64,000 bases of DNA from Agrobacterium cucumeris (GCF_030036535.1 NZ_CP080387.1:248001-312000), one strand, 5' to 3'; shown: positions 35,170 through 45,074, counted from the first letter of the stretch. Notes: generated by a model not told the origin, from the sequence alone. Numbers and translations: made by a program.

Positions 35170-37257
35170 ATGGCGCAACCACCAGTCATCTCCTTGCCCA
35201 AGGTAAGTCCGAGCATGCGGGATATCGGTTTCGCATTGGGCATCATTGCGATCCTTTGCGTTCTGTTCCTGCCCATTCCGGTCATGCTGGTGGATATCGG
35301 GCTGGCCTTTTCCATCGCGCTCTCCGTCCTCATCCTGATGGTGGCACTGTGGATTCAGCGGCCGCTGGATTTCTCGTCTTTCCCGACCGTGTTGCTGATC
35401 GCGACGATGATCCGCCTGTCGCTGAACATTGCGACGACGCGTGTCATTCTTTCGCATGGCAACGAGGGACCGACGGCGGCGGGTGGCGTGATTGCCGGCT
35501 TTTCCAGCCTTGTCATGTCGGGCGACTTCGTCATCGGTCTGATCGTCTTTCTGATCCTGATCACCGTCAACTTCATCGTCATCACCAAGGGTGCTACGCG
35601 TATCGCCGAAGTCGGCGCCCGCTTCACGCTGGACGCCATTCCCGGCAAGCAGATGTCGATCGACGCGGATTTGTCCGCCGGCATCATCGATGAAAAGGAA
35701 GCGCAGCGCCGTCGCCGCGAACTGGAAGAGGAAAGCTCCTTCTTCGGCTCAATGGACGGTGCCTCGAAATTCGTCCGCGGCGATGCGATTGCCGGCCTCA
35801 TCATCACCGCGATCAATATTTTCGGCGGCATCATCATTGGTTACTTCCGCCACGGCATGCCGATCGGCGAAGCGGCGGATGTTTTCGTCAAGCTTTCGGT
35901 CGGTGACGGTATCGTCTCGCAGATCCCGGCCCTTATCGTCTCGCTGGCGGCCGGCCTTCTGGTGTCGCGCGGCGGCACCGCCGGCTCCACGGATCAGGCT
36001 GTCGTCAATCAGCTGAGCGGTTATCCGCGCGCTTTGATGGTCTCGGCCATGCTGATGGGACTGCTGGCGATTATTCCGGGTCTTCCCTTCCTGCCCTTTA
36101 TCTTCCTCGGCGGCATCATGGCCTTCGGCAGCTGGTATATTCCGCGCCAGGCCGAAGCCGAAAACGCGCTCCGCCGTCAGGAGGAGGCGAACAAGGTTCT
36201 CCAGACCACCGAAGCGGAAAAGGATTCGGTCAAGCAGGTGTTGAAAACCGCCGAGATCGAACTGGCGCTCGGCAAGCAGGTGTCGACCCGCCTGCTCGGG
36301 GCGCATCAGGAACTGGCCTTCCGCGTCGGCAAGATGCGCAAGAAATTTGCGACCCAATACGGTTTCGTCGTGCCGGAGATCAAGGTCTCCGACGACATCA
36401 TGATCCCGGAAAAGGCTTACCAGATCCGCGTCCACGGCACGACCATCGCGTCGAGCAATCTGCGTGTCGGCGATGTTCTCGTGGTGACCGGGGCAGGACG
36501 CAAGCCGAGCATTCCCGGCGACGAAATCCGCGAACCGGCCTTCGGCATGCCGGCCGTCTCGATCCTTGAAACCTTCACCGAGGATCTGAAGCGCGAAGGT
36601 TTCCATCCGATCGACAATGTCTCTGTCGTGCTGACGCATCTGAGTGAAGTCATCCGCAATAACCTGCCGCAGCTTCTGTCCTACAAGGACGTCAAGATCC
36701 TGATCGACAGGCTCGACCCGGAATACAAGAAGCTGGCCGACGAAATCTGCTCGTCGCATATGTCCTATTCCGGTCTGCAGGCGGTTCTGAAACTGCTGCT
36801 CGCCGAACGCGTGTCGATCCGCAACCTGCATCTCATTCTGGAAGCCGTTGCCGAACTCGCGCCGCATGTGCGCAAGACGGAACAGATCGTCGAACACGTG
36901 CGGGTGCGCATGTCGCAGCAGCTCTGCGGCGATCTCGCCGACAATGGCGTGCTGCGTGTTCTGCGCCTCGGCAACAAGTGGGACATGGTCTTCCATCAGG
37001 CGCTGAAGCGCGACCAGAAGGGCGAAATCGTCGAATTCGATATCGATCCCCGCCATCTCGAGGAGTTTTCGGAGCAGGCTTCGAAAGTTATCCGTGAATT
37101 CATGGATCGCGGACTGCCCTTTGTCCTTGTAACCTCGCCGGAAACGCGGTCCTATGTGCGCATGATTATCGAGCGACTCTTTGCGACCCTGCCGGTTCTT
37201 TCACATGTGGAACTGGCCAAGGGGCTGGAGATCAAGATCCTGGGCGCCATTTCATGA
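35170..37257 (+). CDS. flhA: Flagellar export gate protein FlhA
   Basis: FlhA is the large export gate protein. I start it at 35170 ([20 protein letters not shown], 695 residues) because AGGA lies seven bases upstream, whereas the in-frame ATG at 35149 lacks a ribosome-binding site. Eight membrane segments fill about residues 20-320, with the FHIPEP signature region [20 protein letters not shown] and [24 protein letters not shown] loop. The C-terminal cytoplasmic domain binds chaperone-substrate complexes. It overlaps fliR by four bases. Confidence 0.97.
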   Translation: MAQPPVISLPKVSPSMRDIGFALGIIAILCVLFLPIPVMLVDIGLAFSIALSVLILMVALWIQRPLDFSSFPTVLLIATMIRLSLNIATTRVILSHGNEGPTAAGGVIAGFSSLVMSGDFVIGLIVFLILITVNFIVITKGATRIAEVGARFTLDAIPGKQMSIDADLSAGIIDEKEAQRRRRELEEESSFFGSMDGASKFVRGDAIAGLIITAINIFGGIIIGYFRHGMPIGEAADVFVKLSVGDGIVSQIPALIVSLAAGLLVSRGGTAGSTDQAVVNQLSGYPRALMVSAMLMGLLAIIPGLPFLPFIFLGGIMAFGSWYIPRQAEAENALRRQEEANKVLQTTEAEKDSVKQVLKTAEIELALGKQVSTRLLGAHQELAFRVGKMRKKFATQYGFVVPEIKVSDDIMIPEKAYQIRVHGTTIASSNLRVGDVLVVTGAGRKPSIPGDEIREPAFGMPAVSILETFTEDLKREGFHPIDNVSVVLTHLSEVIRNNLPQLLSYKDVKILIDRLDPEYKKLADEICSSHMSYSGLQAVLKLLLAERVSIRNLHLILEAVAELAPHVRKTEQIVEHVRVRMSQQLCGDLADNGVLRVLRLGNKWDMVFHQALKRDQKGEIVEFDIDPRHLEEFSEQASKVIREFMDRGLPFVLVTSPETRSYVRMIIERLFATLPVLSHVELAKGLEIKILGAIS

Positions 37258-38009
37258 TAACCGACCCGCAAGGGACAATTATCGCATTGTTCCTTGCCAT
37301 TTGCCGTATCGGCGCCTGCTTCATGACCATGCCGGGCTTTTCCAGCTCGCGCATATCACCACAAATCCGCATGCTGCTGTGCGTTGCGGTGTCCATGGCG
37401 CTTCTGCCGGTGCTGTGGGATACGATCTATCCGAGAGTCTCCGGCGCAAGCCAGGCCACGGTCGTCGGCCTCATCTTCACCGAGATCGTCATCGGTGCGA
37501 TGTATGGCCTGATCGCGCGGTTTTATACGCTCGGTTTCCAGTTCACGGGTGCGCTCATCGGCGCCTCCATCGGTCTCAGCGCCCCAGGCGGTGCGGATGT
37601 CATCGAAGAGGTGCAGGAAAACCAGATATCCAACTTCATCACCTTCGGCGGCCTGCTGGTGCTGTTCATGCTGGATTTCCACCATATCGTCCTGAAAGCG
37701 CTGGTTGATTCCTATACCGCCACGCCGGTCGGGGCGCTTATCAGCGGCCAGAAGATGCTGATCACGCTCACCGATACGCTCAGGGCATCGTTCTCCATCA
37801 TGCTGCGGCTTGCCAGCCCCTTCGTGATCTACGGCCTGATGTTCAACGTTGCGGTCGGTCTCATCAACAAGCTGGCACCGCAGATTCCTGTTTACTTCAT
37901 CTCGACGCCTTTCGTTCTGGCGGGCGGTCTTTTCATGCTTTATTTGTCGGTCGCGGCCCTCATCCGTCAGTTCGTGGATGGTTTCGGCCCGGTCTTCATC
38001 GGTTTTTGA
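37254..38009 (+). CDS. fliR: Flagellar export gate protein FliR
   Basis: FliR completes the FliPQR gate. The 251-residue protein is hydrophobic throughout with about six membrane segments and the family pattern [40 protein letters not shown] and [24 protein letters not shown] block (here [20 protein letters not shown]). It overlaps flhA (ATGA) and is followed by the FliJ-like gene. Confidence 0.95.
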   Translation: MITDPQGTIIALFLAICRIGACFMTMPGFSSSRISPQIRMLLCVAVSMALLPVLWDTIYPRVSGASQATVVGLIFTEIVIGAMYGLIARFYTLGFQFTGALIGASIGLSAPGGADVIEEVQENQISNFITFGGLLVLFMLDFHHIVLKALVDSYTATPVGALISGQKMLITLTDTLRASFSIMLRLASPFVIYGLMFNVAVGLINKLAPQIPVYFISTPFVLAGGLFMLYLSVAALIRQFVDGFGPVFIGF

Positions 38010-38022
38010 TCTGGAGAAAGCC

Positions 38023-38442
38023 ATGGCTTCGGACAAGCGCTCGGCAAAACTCAAGCGTCTGGTAACGGTCCAGCGCCATATGGAAAAAATGGCCGAGGTG
38101 GAGCTTGCCGATACCACCCGCGTGCGTACCGAAGTGGCGCAATCCATGGATAACGTGCTGGAGGCCATGAGTTCCATGGAGCCGGTGCATCAGACATTTT
38201 CCAGACATTATTCGGATCGTTACGGCCGCCTTGTCGTCAAGGACCGCCAGCTTGCCGGCGTGCAGCAATTGCAGGAAAACAAGGTGCTGAAGGAAAAGAC
38301 CAAGGCTGACCGGCTTGAGGACAGAATGCACATTGCCCGCGATCTCGAGGACCGCGAAGCCGACGACAATGCAATCTATGATCTGCTTGAAATGACAAAC
38401 GCATCCCGGACACCAGCCTCCAGCAAGGTTGGCGATCCATAG
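38023..38442 (+). CDS. Small coiled-coil protein after fliR, FliJ-like (candidate)
   Basis: The 139-residue protein starts at ATG 38023 with GGAG in front, 13 bases after fliR. It is almost entirely charged helix (RSAKLKRLVTVQRHMEKMAE; NKVLKEKTKADRLEDRMH) with no membrane or signal segment. Length, composition and position among export genes fit FliJ, the coiled-coil stalk of the FliI ATPase, which is not otherwise present. Sequence similarity to known FliJ cannot be judged here, so this is an architectural hypothesis. Confidence 0.6.
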   Translation: MASDKRSAKLKRLVTVQRHMEKMAEVELADTTRVRTEVAQSMDNVLEAMSSMEPVHQTFSRHYSDRYGRLVVKDRQLAGVQQLQENKVLKEKTKADRLEDRMHIARDLEDREADDNAIYDLLEMTNASRTPASSKVGDP

Positions 38443-38555
38443 TCCGTTCCATTGTTGCATCGCGGGCGTTCGAAAGACGTCTCCGGCGATGTTTCTTGAT
38501 TGAACGGACGCGTCGGCTTCCATGCCACATGTTCGTCAGCTCGGGAGATCGGGAC

Positions 38556-39113
38556 GTGGCGATATCGGTGATAAGTGATCTGGTGATGGATGTGGTGCGC
38601 GCTGCGGACCCCCAGGAAGTACAGATCGCCCAGGAAAAACTCAAAGCGAACAAGGCTGCCTTCGCCGCAACCAGCCTTGCAGATGCGGGCAAGGGCTTTG
38701 GCGCCGCCGTTGATATGCTGGATGGCGCCTCTTCGAAGGCGGGCCTTGGCGACACCAATATTCGCTCCGCGCGCACCGAGATTCCTGAGACTTACCGGAA
38801 ATATGAAGCCTCGGTTCTCCAGACTTTTGTTGCCAACATGCTGCCGAAAGACAGCGAGGAAGTGTATGGCAAGGGTAATGCCGGCGAAATCTGGAAGAGC
38901 ATGATGGCAGAACAGTTTGCCGACACGATCTCCAGAAATGGCGGCGTCGGCATTGCCGAACAGGCCTACAAGGATGCGTTGAGAAAAGCCGAAAGCAAAG
39001 GCATCACCGACGTATCGATGAATGAAAAAGACCATAATGCTGCAATTCGGATGGTGGCGGAGTTCGAGCGGCAGGTCCTCGGCGTTTCCAATGATAAAAC
39101 GGACGAGGCTTGA
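38556..39113 (+). CDS. flgJ: Rod-binding protein FlgJ N-domain homologue
   Basis: This 185-residue protein carries the rod-binding domain of FlgJ: FVANMLPKDSEEVYGKGNAG and EIWKSMMAEQFADTISRNGG. The C-terminal muramidase domain of enteric FlgJ (about 313 residues) is absent. I chose GTG 38556 (VAISVISDLVMDVV) because GGGAGATCGGGAC precedes it; the frame is open from 38496. The missing enzyme activity is probably supplied by the lytic transglycosylase at 27845-28423. Confidence 0.85.
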   Translation: MAISVISDLVMDVVRAADPQEVQIAQEKLKANKAAFAATSLADAGKGFGAAVDMLDGASSKAGLGDTNIRSARTEIPETYRKYEASVLQTFVANMLPKDSEEVYGKGNAGEIWKSMMAEQFADTISRNGGVGIAEQAYKDALRKAESKGITDVSMNEKDHNAAIRMVAEFERQVLGVSNDKTDEA

Positions 39114-39142
39114 GAATGAAAAACCTTAACGAGGAGACAAGC

Positions 39143-39511
39143 ATGGACCTTATGTCGAACGACCACCGTATCCAATCCGTTCTCGGCCGCCTTGAGATGA
39201 TCATCGACAATGAGAACGAGAATATCGGTAAGGATCCGCAATTCGACTTCAAGGTTTCCAACGCCCATAAAAGCCGTTGCCTGTATGAACTCACCATGCT
39301 GTTTCGCGATACACCGCGCGAAGACATCGCCGGTGGTTATCTGGAGCAGGTGAAGGGCATCAAGTCCAAGCTCGCGACCAATGCCAGCCGCGTTGAGGCG
39401 CATCTGAACGCGGTTCGCGCTGTTGCGGACCTGCTCAAGAACGCGATCCAGGAAGCCGATACGGACGGCACCTATTCGCAGGAACAGTTCATGTACGGTG
39501 CCGCCTCCTGA
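39143..39511 (+). CDS. Helical flagellar-locus protein, FlgN-like chaperone (candidate)
   Basis: The 122-residue protein starts at 39143 directly after GAGGAG; the upstream in-frame start at 39110 is poorer. It is mostly helical and soluble. The C-terminal part (VEAHLNAVRAVADLLKNAIQ, DGTYSQEQ) resembles the end of FlgN, the chaperone of FlgK and FlgL. It lies after flgJ and overlaps the next gene by one base. FlgN is otherwise absent from the cluster, so this is a plausible but unproved assignment. Confidence 0.6.
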   Translation: MDLMSNDHRIQSVLGRLEMIIDNENENIGKDPQFDFKVSNAHKSRCLYELTMLFRDTPREDIAGGYLEQVKGIKSKLATNASRVEAHLNAVRAVADLLKNAIQEADTDGTYSQEQFMYGAAS

Positions 39512-40047
39512 TGTTGAAGCTTCTTCTCACCGGCGTCTGGGTTTGCGCCGTCACGCTCGGCGCGGTGTATTTCTCCGTCCAGATGGCGACGGCGCCGGGA
39601 GATGAGGCGGGCGAGAAAAAGACCAATCTGCAATTGGTCAAGGGTGAAAGCATCACCATTCCCGTCATCAATGATGGCGGGGTGAACGGCTATTTCCTCA
39701 GCCGTATTTCGCTGCGTGTCGACAAGGACAAGATGGCGAAGATCGAATTGCCGGCCACGCAGCTGATGACCGACGAATTGTTCACGCTTCTGGCGGGTTC
39801 TTCCATGGTCAACATCGCCAATATTTCCACCTTCGATCCCGAGGCTTTCAAGCAGCGCATCCGTGAGGGGCTGAACAAGAGGCTTGATGACGAGGTGGTC
39901 GAGGATGTGCTGATCGAGCAGCTGGATTATCTGTCGAAGGCAGATATTCGCGAGCAGAATGGCAATGGCACGCCCCGTTCGGTCAAGATCGTCGAGGGCG
40001 AGAAGGCCGAGGCTGGAAAAGAAGCGGCCGCCGCGCCCAGCCACTGA
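39511..40047 (+). CDS. Membrane-anchored protein with FliL-like plan
   Basis: This 178-residue protein has one N-terminal membrane segment (about residues 3-24) and a periplasmic domain with YFLSRISLRVDKDKMAKIEL, then a helix and REGLNKRLDDEVVEDVLIEQ. That strand-helix order and the charged turn resemble the FliL C-terminal domain. FliL itself is at 7091-7594, so this may be a second FliL-like protein. It ends the flagellar cluster and is coupled to the preceding gene. Confidence 0.6.
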   Translation: MLKLLLTGVWVCAVTLGAVYFSVQMATAPGDEAGEKKTNLQLVKGESITIPVINDGGVNGYFLSRISLRVDKDKMAKIELPATQLMTDELFTLLAGSSMVNIANISTFDPEAFKQRIREGLNKRLDDEVVEDVLIEQLDYLSKADIREQNGNGTPRSVKIVEGEKAEAGKEAAAAPSH

Positions 40048-40246
40048 CGCCGCAGGGCGCGGCTCACGCGTCCGCCGACGGTCGGTTTTCCGGTCTGGTT
40101 AACCGTTCCTTGCCACGCGCCCGAATATTCGAGCGATTGCTTTCAGCATAACTTCAACCTGCACCTGTATAAACAAATCCATGAGCCGCCGTCCCGCTAC
40201 CATGCGCCGGATCGGCGGAGATGGATTTGGCATTCGGGGGTTGGCA

Positions 40247-40945
40247 ATGAATTTCGCGGCAGGTTTTGCGCGGCCGGGATCGCAACGGAATATCCACGGG
40301 CTGCGTGTCTGTGATCTCGACTGGAATGGGGCGCTGGAACTGGTCAGCGGCCGGGCTTCGACTTGCGAAGGGCACACGATGCTCTCCTTCCTCACCATCG
40401 ATAAAGCCAAGCTGTCTCTCAAGGATATCGCTTACCGCGAGATTCTGGAAAGCTGCCTGCTTCTGCCACAGGGCAAGGCGATGAATGCCGCCGCCCTTGT
40501 GGAAAATGGCAAACCTCTGTCCGCTGCGATCGACGACGTCGCTTTCGTCATGGCGCTTCTGACCTATATGGCGGTGCCGAAACGGATCGGTGTTGCCGGC
40601 GATGATGCGGCGCAGCTCAGTGAAGTGCTGGCAAAGCTGCGTGCCCACGCGCCGTGGCATGATTTCGTGATGCTGGGTCGGGATGCCTCCGGGGTGAAGG
40701 TTGATGTTCTGCTTGCCGGCATGAGCGGTGAAAATCAGGAAAAATGGTTGCACCGAACCGTCAGCCGTCAGGATGTGCGCGTCGCAATCGCGGTCGGTTC
40801 ATTGTTCAAGGTCTTGTCGTCCGAAGTGGCGGGCATGCCGGAAATCTTCCGCAAGCTGCATATGAGCTGGCTTTACAGCCTCTGCGCCGAACCCTGGCAC
40901 ATTGCACTCGGCAAAGCTGAGACGGGTTCGCGGAGCCCGCGTTAA
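40247..40945 (+). CDS. WecG/TagA/CpsF-family (GT26-like) glycosyltransferase homologue
   Basis: The 232-residue protein starts MNFAAGFARPGSQRNIHGLR at 40247, with CGGGGG seven bases before it. The GT26 pattern is visible: INGxxV-like start (here IHGLRVCDLDWNGAL), LTIDKAKLSL, VAGDDAAQLSEVLAKLRAHA and VDVLLAGMSGENQEKWLHRT, then LSSEVAGMPEIFRKLHMSWL. The usual PDG motif that carries the presumed catalytic base reads PQG (LLPQGKAMN), so activity is uncertain. It precedes a polysaccharide co-polymerase and probably takes part in building a surface polysaccharide. Confidence 0.75.
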   Translation: MNFAAGFARPGSQRNIHGLRVCDLDWNGALELVSGRASTCEGHTMLSFLTIDKAKLSLKDIAYREILESCLLLPQGKAMNAAALVENGKPLSAAIDDVAFVMALLTYMAVPKRIGVAGDDAAQLSEVLAKLRAHAPWHDFVMLGRDASGVKVDVLLAGMSGENQEKWLHRTVSRQDVRVAIAVGSLFKVLSSEVAGMPEIFRKLHMSWLYSLCAEPWHIALGKAETGSRSPR

Positions 40946-41033
40946 CCATTTGTTTGCCACGATCCTTTAACCTCTCGTAAGGTTTTGACAGTCGCCCGTT
41001 GCGGGCGGCACCGAGGGTGGCAGACGGCTTCAG

Positions 41034-42806
41034 ATGGTTGATAACAGTCCGGACATGATGGCGACCCGTCCCGACGAGGACGATTTTGCCGTGCCCCCGT
41101 CGCAATGGCGCAGGCATTGTCTGCGGCTTTTGACGGCTGGTTGCGTCGTTGCCGCCACCGTTACCGGCGCGGCTCTTCCGTTGCTGCTGATCGATTCCGG
41201 TTTTCGCGGATATGTGTCACAGGCCCGCATCGAGATCACCCAGACGTCCTATGACGCGCCCGATGCGGCCCGTTTTCTGGCGATGGCACGACGTACCCTG
41301 TTATCTCCCGCCGGGCTTGACCGGGTCAGCGGCGATTTGAAGCTGAAACCCTCCGATATGGTCGGCGTTCGCAATCAGGGTGAGCTTGGCCTGCTCGTCG
41401 ATCTTTTGACAGGCGCGGACGCACGTCCGCTTTCCCCGCGAGAAGCATTGAATGGCGCAGTGGGTGAGGCGATCCGGCTGGAACTGACGCCGGATGAAAA
41501 TACGCTGATCGTGACCGCAAAGGCCGCGACGCCGGAAAGCGCGATGCGGCTGACCGACTATCTGTCGATGCGGGTCATGGCGGATGGCAAGGCCGGCACC
41601 ATGACGCCCGCCATGCGTGAGACGGAGCGAGCGCGCAAAAGACTGGACGAAGCGGAAGCGGCATTGAACGGCTTCCAGATGCGCCATGGCGATGTCGTTC
41701 TCTCTGAGGTGCACGAGCTCGAGCAGCAGTTGCGTGACGTAAACGACAGTCTTGCGGGCAGCACGCAGCACCAGCAGTCGCTTCAGGCGGATTTGGCGGT
41801 GGCCTCCGCCCTCAAGCCGAATGACATTTTGTCGAAGCCCTTGCCGTCCGGCGTGGCTTTTGCAGCGCTTGAGGATATCAGGCAGAAACACGCGACCGCC
41901 AGCATGGCGCTTGCCAGTGTCTCGGTTGATTATGGCCCGAAACACCCGCGCCGCATCGCCGCCCAGAATGCGGTGGATGCCGTACAGGTGCTGGCAGCTC
42001 CCGCATTGCGCCAACTGGTTGAAGGTTTGCGGGTGGATGAAAAGCGCATCGCCCAGGAGATTGCGACCGCGAATGGCGAGCGTAAGAAGCACCTTGACCG
42101 CTTAGAGGCTCTGGGCGTCGCACCTGGTGAGCTTTCGCGATTGCAGGCTGAGCTTGAGACGGCGAGAAATGCCTATCTGGAAGCGAGCGAGCGCCGCGAT
42201 CTGTCTTCTTCCTCCACGCCCGCCATCGAGACCCGCCTTGCAAAGAAGGCCGGACCGGGCGAACTGTCGCGTGATCTGACGCAGGCGGCGATGATGGCAG
42301 GTGGCGGCGGCCTGATCGGTCTGCTGGGCGGCCTCTATCTCCTGAGCTATCGTCGCCATGACGAGGAGCAAGAGGACGCGCTGGTCGTTGAAAATGAAGC
42401 GCTACTTCCCGCTTCCATGGACGGGCCGGAGCAATCGCTGCAATTTTCCGAATTCGAGCAAATCGAGCCGGCGGTTTTCGACGATCTTGAAGACTTTGCC
42501 GCGGAAGATCATGTCCAGCCTGAAGACGCCTTCGCTGACTATTATGGCGAGGCTGCAAATGATGCCGATGATATGCCGCTTGACGAGCGCGTGCGGCAGG
42601 TGCTGATGGGTAACCGAACGGTCAGAAGCGCCACTCAAATGTCGGCTGAACTTCCGCCATTGCTCAGTGAGGCCCTTGCAGGGCACTTCGATCATGAACA
42701 GGCCGAAGCCGAGGAATTGGCGGAATTGAGACGCGAGCTGGCGCATCTGAAGGAGCGTCTCGCCGATTACGCCGATCACCAGGATGACTACCGTAAAACT
42801 GCCTGA
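41034..42806 (+). CDS. Wzz/GumC-type polysaccharide co-polymerase
   Basis: The 590-residue protein has two membrane segments (about 32-55 and 419-440) framing a large periplasmic coiled-coil region (residues 190-400, with [20 protein letters not shown]), the layout of chain-length proteins such as GumC and ExoP. Its C-terminal 145 residues form an acidic cytoplasmic tail ending in a coiled coil ([20 protein letters not shown]); no Walker motifs or tyrosine-kinase domain are present. It pairs with the GT26-like gene upstream. The polymer made is not identifiable. Confidence 0.8.
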   Translation: MVDNSPDMMATRPDEDDFAVPPSQWRRHCLRLLTAGCVVAATVTGAALPLLLIDSGFRGYVSQARIEITQTSYDAPDAARFLAMARRTLLSPAGLDRVSGDLKLKPSDMVGVRNQGELGLLVDLLTGADARPLSPREALNGAVGEAIRLELTPDENTLIVTAKAATPESAMRLTDYLSMRVMADGKAGTMTPAMRETERARKRLDEAEAALNGFQMRHGDVVLSEVHELEQQLRDVNDSLAGSTQHQQSLQADLAVASALKPNDILSKPLPSGVAFAALEDIRQKHATASMALASVSVDYGPKHPRRIAAQNAVDAVQVLAAPALRQLVEGLRVDEKRIAQEIATANGERKKHLDRLEALGVAPGELSRLQAELETARNAYLEASERRDLSSSSTPAIETRLAKKAGPGELSRDLTQAAMMAGGGGLIGLLGGLYLLSYRRHDEEQEDALVVENEALLPASMDGPEQSLQFSEFEQIEPAVFDDLEDFAAEDHVQPEDAFADYYGEAANDADDMPLDERVRQVLMGNRTVRSATQMSAELPPLLSEALAGHFDHEQAEAEELAELRRELAHLKERLADYADHQDDYRKTA

Positions 42807-42883
42807 TGAGGCTGTATTTTTGCTTGCATTCCTGCAAAGGGGGCACCATACGGGGCCAACGTAATCCAGCAGGAGCAAGACGC

Positions 42884-43783
42884 ATGGCAGTTGTGATTGA
42901 CGGGAAGGCGAAGGCGGCTTCGGTAACGGAGGCGGTTCGCATATCGGCAGAAGCGCTCGAGGCGGAACGGGGCGTGAAGCCCGGTCTCGCAGTCGTCATC
43001 GTCGGTAATGATCCGGCCAGCCATGCCTACGTGAACTCCAAGAGCAAGATGGCCAAGCAATGCGGCTTCAACTCCATTCAGCACACGCTGCCGGAAGAGA
43101 CGACGCAAGGTGAGCTTCTGAAGCTGGTTGGCGAACTGAACGCCGACGCCTCCATTCACGGCATTCTGGTGCAGCTTCCCCTGCCGAAGCATTTCAATTC
43201 CGATGAGATCATCCAGTCTATTCTGCCCGAGAAGGATGTGGATGGCCTGAGCGTGTTGAACGCCGGCAAGCTGGCGACGGGCGATCTCGCCACCGGGCTT
43301 ATTTCCTGCACGCCGGCCGGCGCCATGCTTCTGGTGCGCAGCATTCACGGCGATGATCTTTCCGGCCTCAATGCCGTGGTCATCGGCCGTTCCAACCTGT
43401 TCGGCAAGCCCATGGGCCAGCTTCTGCTTAATGCCAATGCCACCGTCACCATGGCGCATTCGCGCACCAAAGATCTCGCCACCGTCTGCAAGACGGCCGA
43501 TATTCTCGTCGCGGCCGTCGGTCGCGCGGCAATGGTCAAGGGCGACTGGGTGAAGCCGGGCGCAACCGTCATCGATGTCGGCATCAACCGTATTCCTGCT
43601 CCCGAAAAGGGCGAAGGTAAGTCCAAGCTGGTCGGCGATGTCGCCTTCGACGAGGCAAGCGCCGTGGCCGCCGCCATCTCGCCGGTGCCCGGCGGTGTCG
43701 GTCCGATGACGATCGCCATGCTGATGGCCAACACCGTCATCGCCGCCTATCGCAAGCTTGGCCGGACGGCTCCGAAGTTTTAA
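42884..43783 (+). CDS. folD: Methylenetetrahydrofolate dehydrogenase / cyclohydrolase FolD
   Basis: FolD interconverts 5,10-methylene- and 10-formyl-tetrahydrofolate with NADP. The 299-residue protein starts [20 protein letters not shown] (AGGAG eight bases before); the longer open frame from 42806 is not FolD-like. Signatures are [18 protein letters not shown] (catalytic Lys), [22 protein letters not shown], and the nucleotide-binding [18 protein letters not shown], and [19 protein letters not shown] near the end. It is a housekeeping gene with no apparent link to its neighbours. Confidence 0.97.
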   Translation: MAVVIDGKAKAASVTEAVRISAEALEAERGVKPGLAVVIVGNDPASHAYVNSKSKMAKQCGFNSIQHTLPEETTQGELLKLVGELNADASIHGILVQLPLPKHFNSDEIIQSILPEKDVDGLSVLNAGKLATGDLATGLISCTPAGAMLLVRSIHGDDLSGLNAVVIGRSNLFGKPMGQLLLNANATVTMAHSRTKDLATVCKTADILVAAVGRAAMVKGDWVKPGATVIDVGINRIPAPEKGEGKSKLVGDVAFDEASAVAAAISPVPGGVGPMTIAMLMANTVIAAYRKLGRTAPKF

Positions 43784-43842
43784 GCCTGACGCGTTCGATC
43801 GAACTCTACGGCATAGGAATTTCTGTGCGCTGGCCCTCACTA

Positions 43843-43957
43843 CCGTCATCCCGGCCTTGAGCCGGAATCCAGCCGACGCGCGTCTGCGCGGCGAGACGAC
43901 TCTTTTCAGCCCAAGGACTTGGGCTGGCTGGATACCGGCTCAAGGCCGGTATGACGG
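43843..43957. repeat. RIME-like palindromic intergenic element, copy 1
   Basis: The 115-base element lies between folD and aglR. The outer arms (CCGTCAT..., ...ATGACGG) include CCGGCCTTGAGCCGG paired with CCGGCTCAAGGCCGG, and an inner palindrome CAGCCCAAG/CTTGGGCTG (43908-43927). A diverged copy with the same layout is at 62282-62391. This is the structure of the rhizobial RIME1 class of mosaic elements. Confidence 0.75.
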
Positions 43958-43978
43958 GCGGGGGATGAAGGCCGGCTG

Positions 43979-45004
43979 CTACGCTTTCGGAGCCGGTCCC
44001 GTCGAAGCGCGTACCACAAGCTCCGCCTTCCAGAGCTCCTGATGGGGCTCCATCTGCTCGAACTTGATCCGGTTGATCAGGCGCTGGCCGACGCGCACGC
44101 CCGCCGCCCTTAGCGACGAGCGTGTGGTCGTCAGCGGCACGGAAAAATTATCCGGCTTCAGTAGCGGCAGCACGTCGTCATGGGCGATAAGCGAAATGTC
44201 CTTGCCGGGTTTTAACCCCCGCTGGTTCATCGAGCGGATCGCGCCCAGCGCAAGCGCGGTACTGGCGCAGAGAATGGCGGTCGGCTTTTCCGGTTGAGAC
44301 AGCAGCGCCTCCATGCCGAGATAACCCTCCTCGTCCGTCATGCTGCTGTGCCGCTTATTGGCCGGGTGCAGGGCGAGGCCGCTTGCATCCAGTGCCTTCT
44401 CCACCCCGAGACAGCGCCGATAGGTAAAGTCGTAGCCCTCCGGGCCGTTCAAAAGCCCGATGCGCTTATGGCCGAGCTGGAGGAGAAGCTGGGTCGCATC
44501 ACGAAACGCGCCCTCATTGTCCACATCGAGATAGGGATAAGTCTCCTCCACGCCGACAGATCTGCCATGCACGAGGAAGGGCAGGGAGAGCGACTGCATC
44601 ATGGCAATGCGCGCATCGTTCTTTTTCATATAGGCGAGATAGATGCCATCAACGCTGCCGCTTGCGGCGAGCCCACGCAGGGCTTCACGTTCTTTCTCCG
44701 GTTCCGTCGGCATGATGACGAGATGAAAACCGCTGCGTGAGGCTTCTTCGCCGAGACCGCTTAAGAATTCGCCGAAATGCACATCGGAACGGTGGTGCTC
44801 GCCAATCGGCATGACGAGTCCGATGGAGCCGACCTTGCCGGTTGCCAGCCGCTGCGCCGCCGCGTTCGGGCGATATCCCGTCTTCTCGGCGGCCTCCATG
44901 ACGCGGCGGCGCGTCTCCGCGCTCACCTCCGGGTAGCCGTTGAGCGCCCTGCTGATGGTGGTCTGCGAAATGCCCAGCAGTTGCGACAACTGTTTCAGGT
45001 TCAT
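43979..45004 (-). CDS. aglR: LacI-family repressor of the alpha-glucoside operon
   Basis: The 341-residue protein has a LacI-type helix-turn-helix at the N terminus (MNLKQLSQLLGISQTTISRA, LNGYPEVSAETRRRVMEAA) and a periplasmic-binding-protein-like effector domain (from about residue 60). The ATG at 45004 is preferred to that at 45022 because GGAGG lies ten bases before it. It is divergent from aglEFGAK, and two AAAGCGCTTT palindromes lie between. AglR is the name of the S. meliloti counterpart; binding to alpha-glucosides is inferred. Confidence 0.9.
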   Translation of the reverse strand: MNLKQLSQLLGISQTTISRALNGYPEVSAETRRRVMEAAEKTGYRPNAAAQRLATGKVGSIGLVMPIGEHHRSDVHFGEFLSGLGEEASRSGFHLVIMPTEPEKEREALRGLAASGSVDGIYLAYMKKNDARIAMMQSLSLPFLVHGRSVGVEETYPYLDVDNEGAFRDATQLLLQLGHKRIGLLNGPEGYDFTYRRCLGVEKALDASGLALHPANKRHSSMTDEEGYLGMEALLSQPEKPTAILCASTALALGAIRSMNQRGLKPGKDISLIAHDDVLPLLKPDNFSVPLTTTRSSLRAAGVRVGQRLINRIKFEQMEPHQELWKAELVVRASTGPAPKA

Positions 45005-45064
45005 GTCTTGAATTTCCTCCATGCACGCGCTTCAGGAGCCGGCAAAGCCTCTCCTCATATTCCC

Positions 45065-45074
45065 AAAGCGCTTT
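45065..45074. promoter_or_regulatory. Palindromic operator, aglR side
   Basis: AAAGCGCTTT is a perfect palindrome 60 bases upstream of aglR, in a context CCC...AG. The same ten bases occur at 45222-45231 near aglE. Such CG-centred palindromes are typical LacI-family operators, so autoregulation is plausible. Confidence 0.65.

Noticed and set aside
35749..37056. 435-codon minus-strand ORF inside flhA
   Set aside because: Antisense frame of FlhA, which is fully conserved on the plus strand.
37849..38022. Longer start for the FliJ-like gene
   Set aside because: This extension lies inside fliR in another frame; the ATG at 38023 has GGAG before it.
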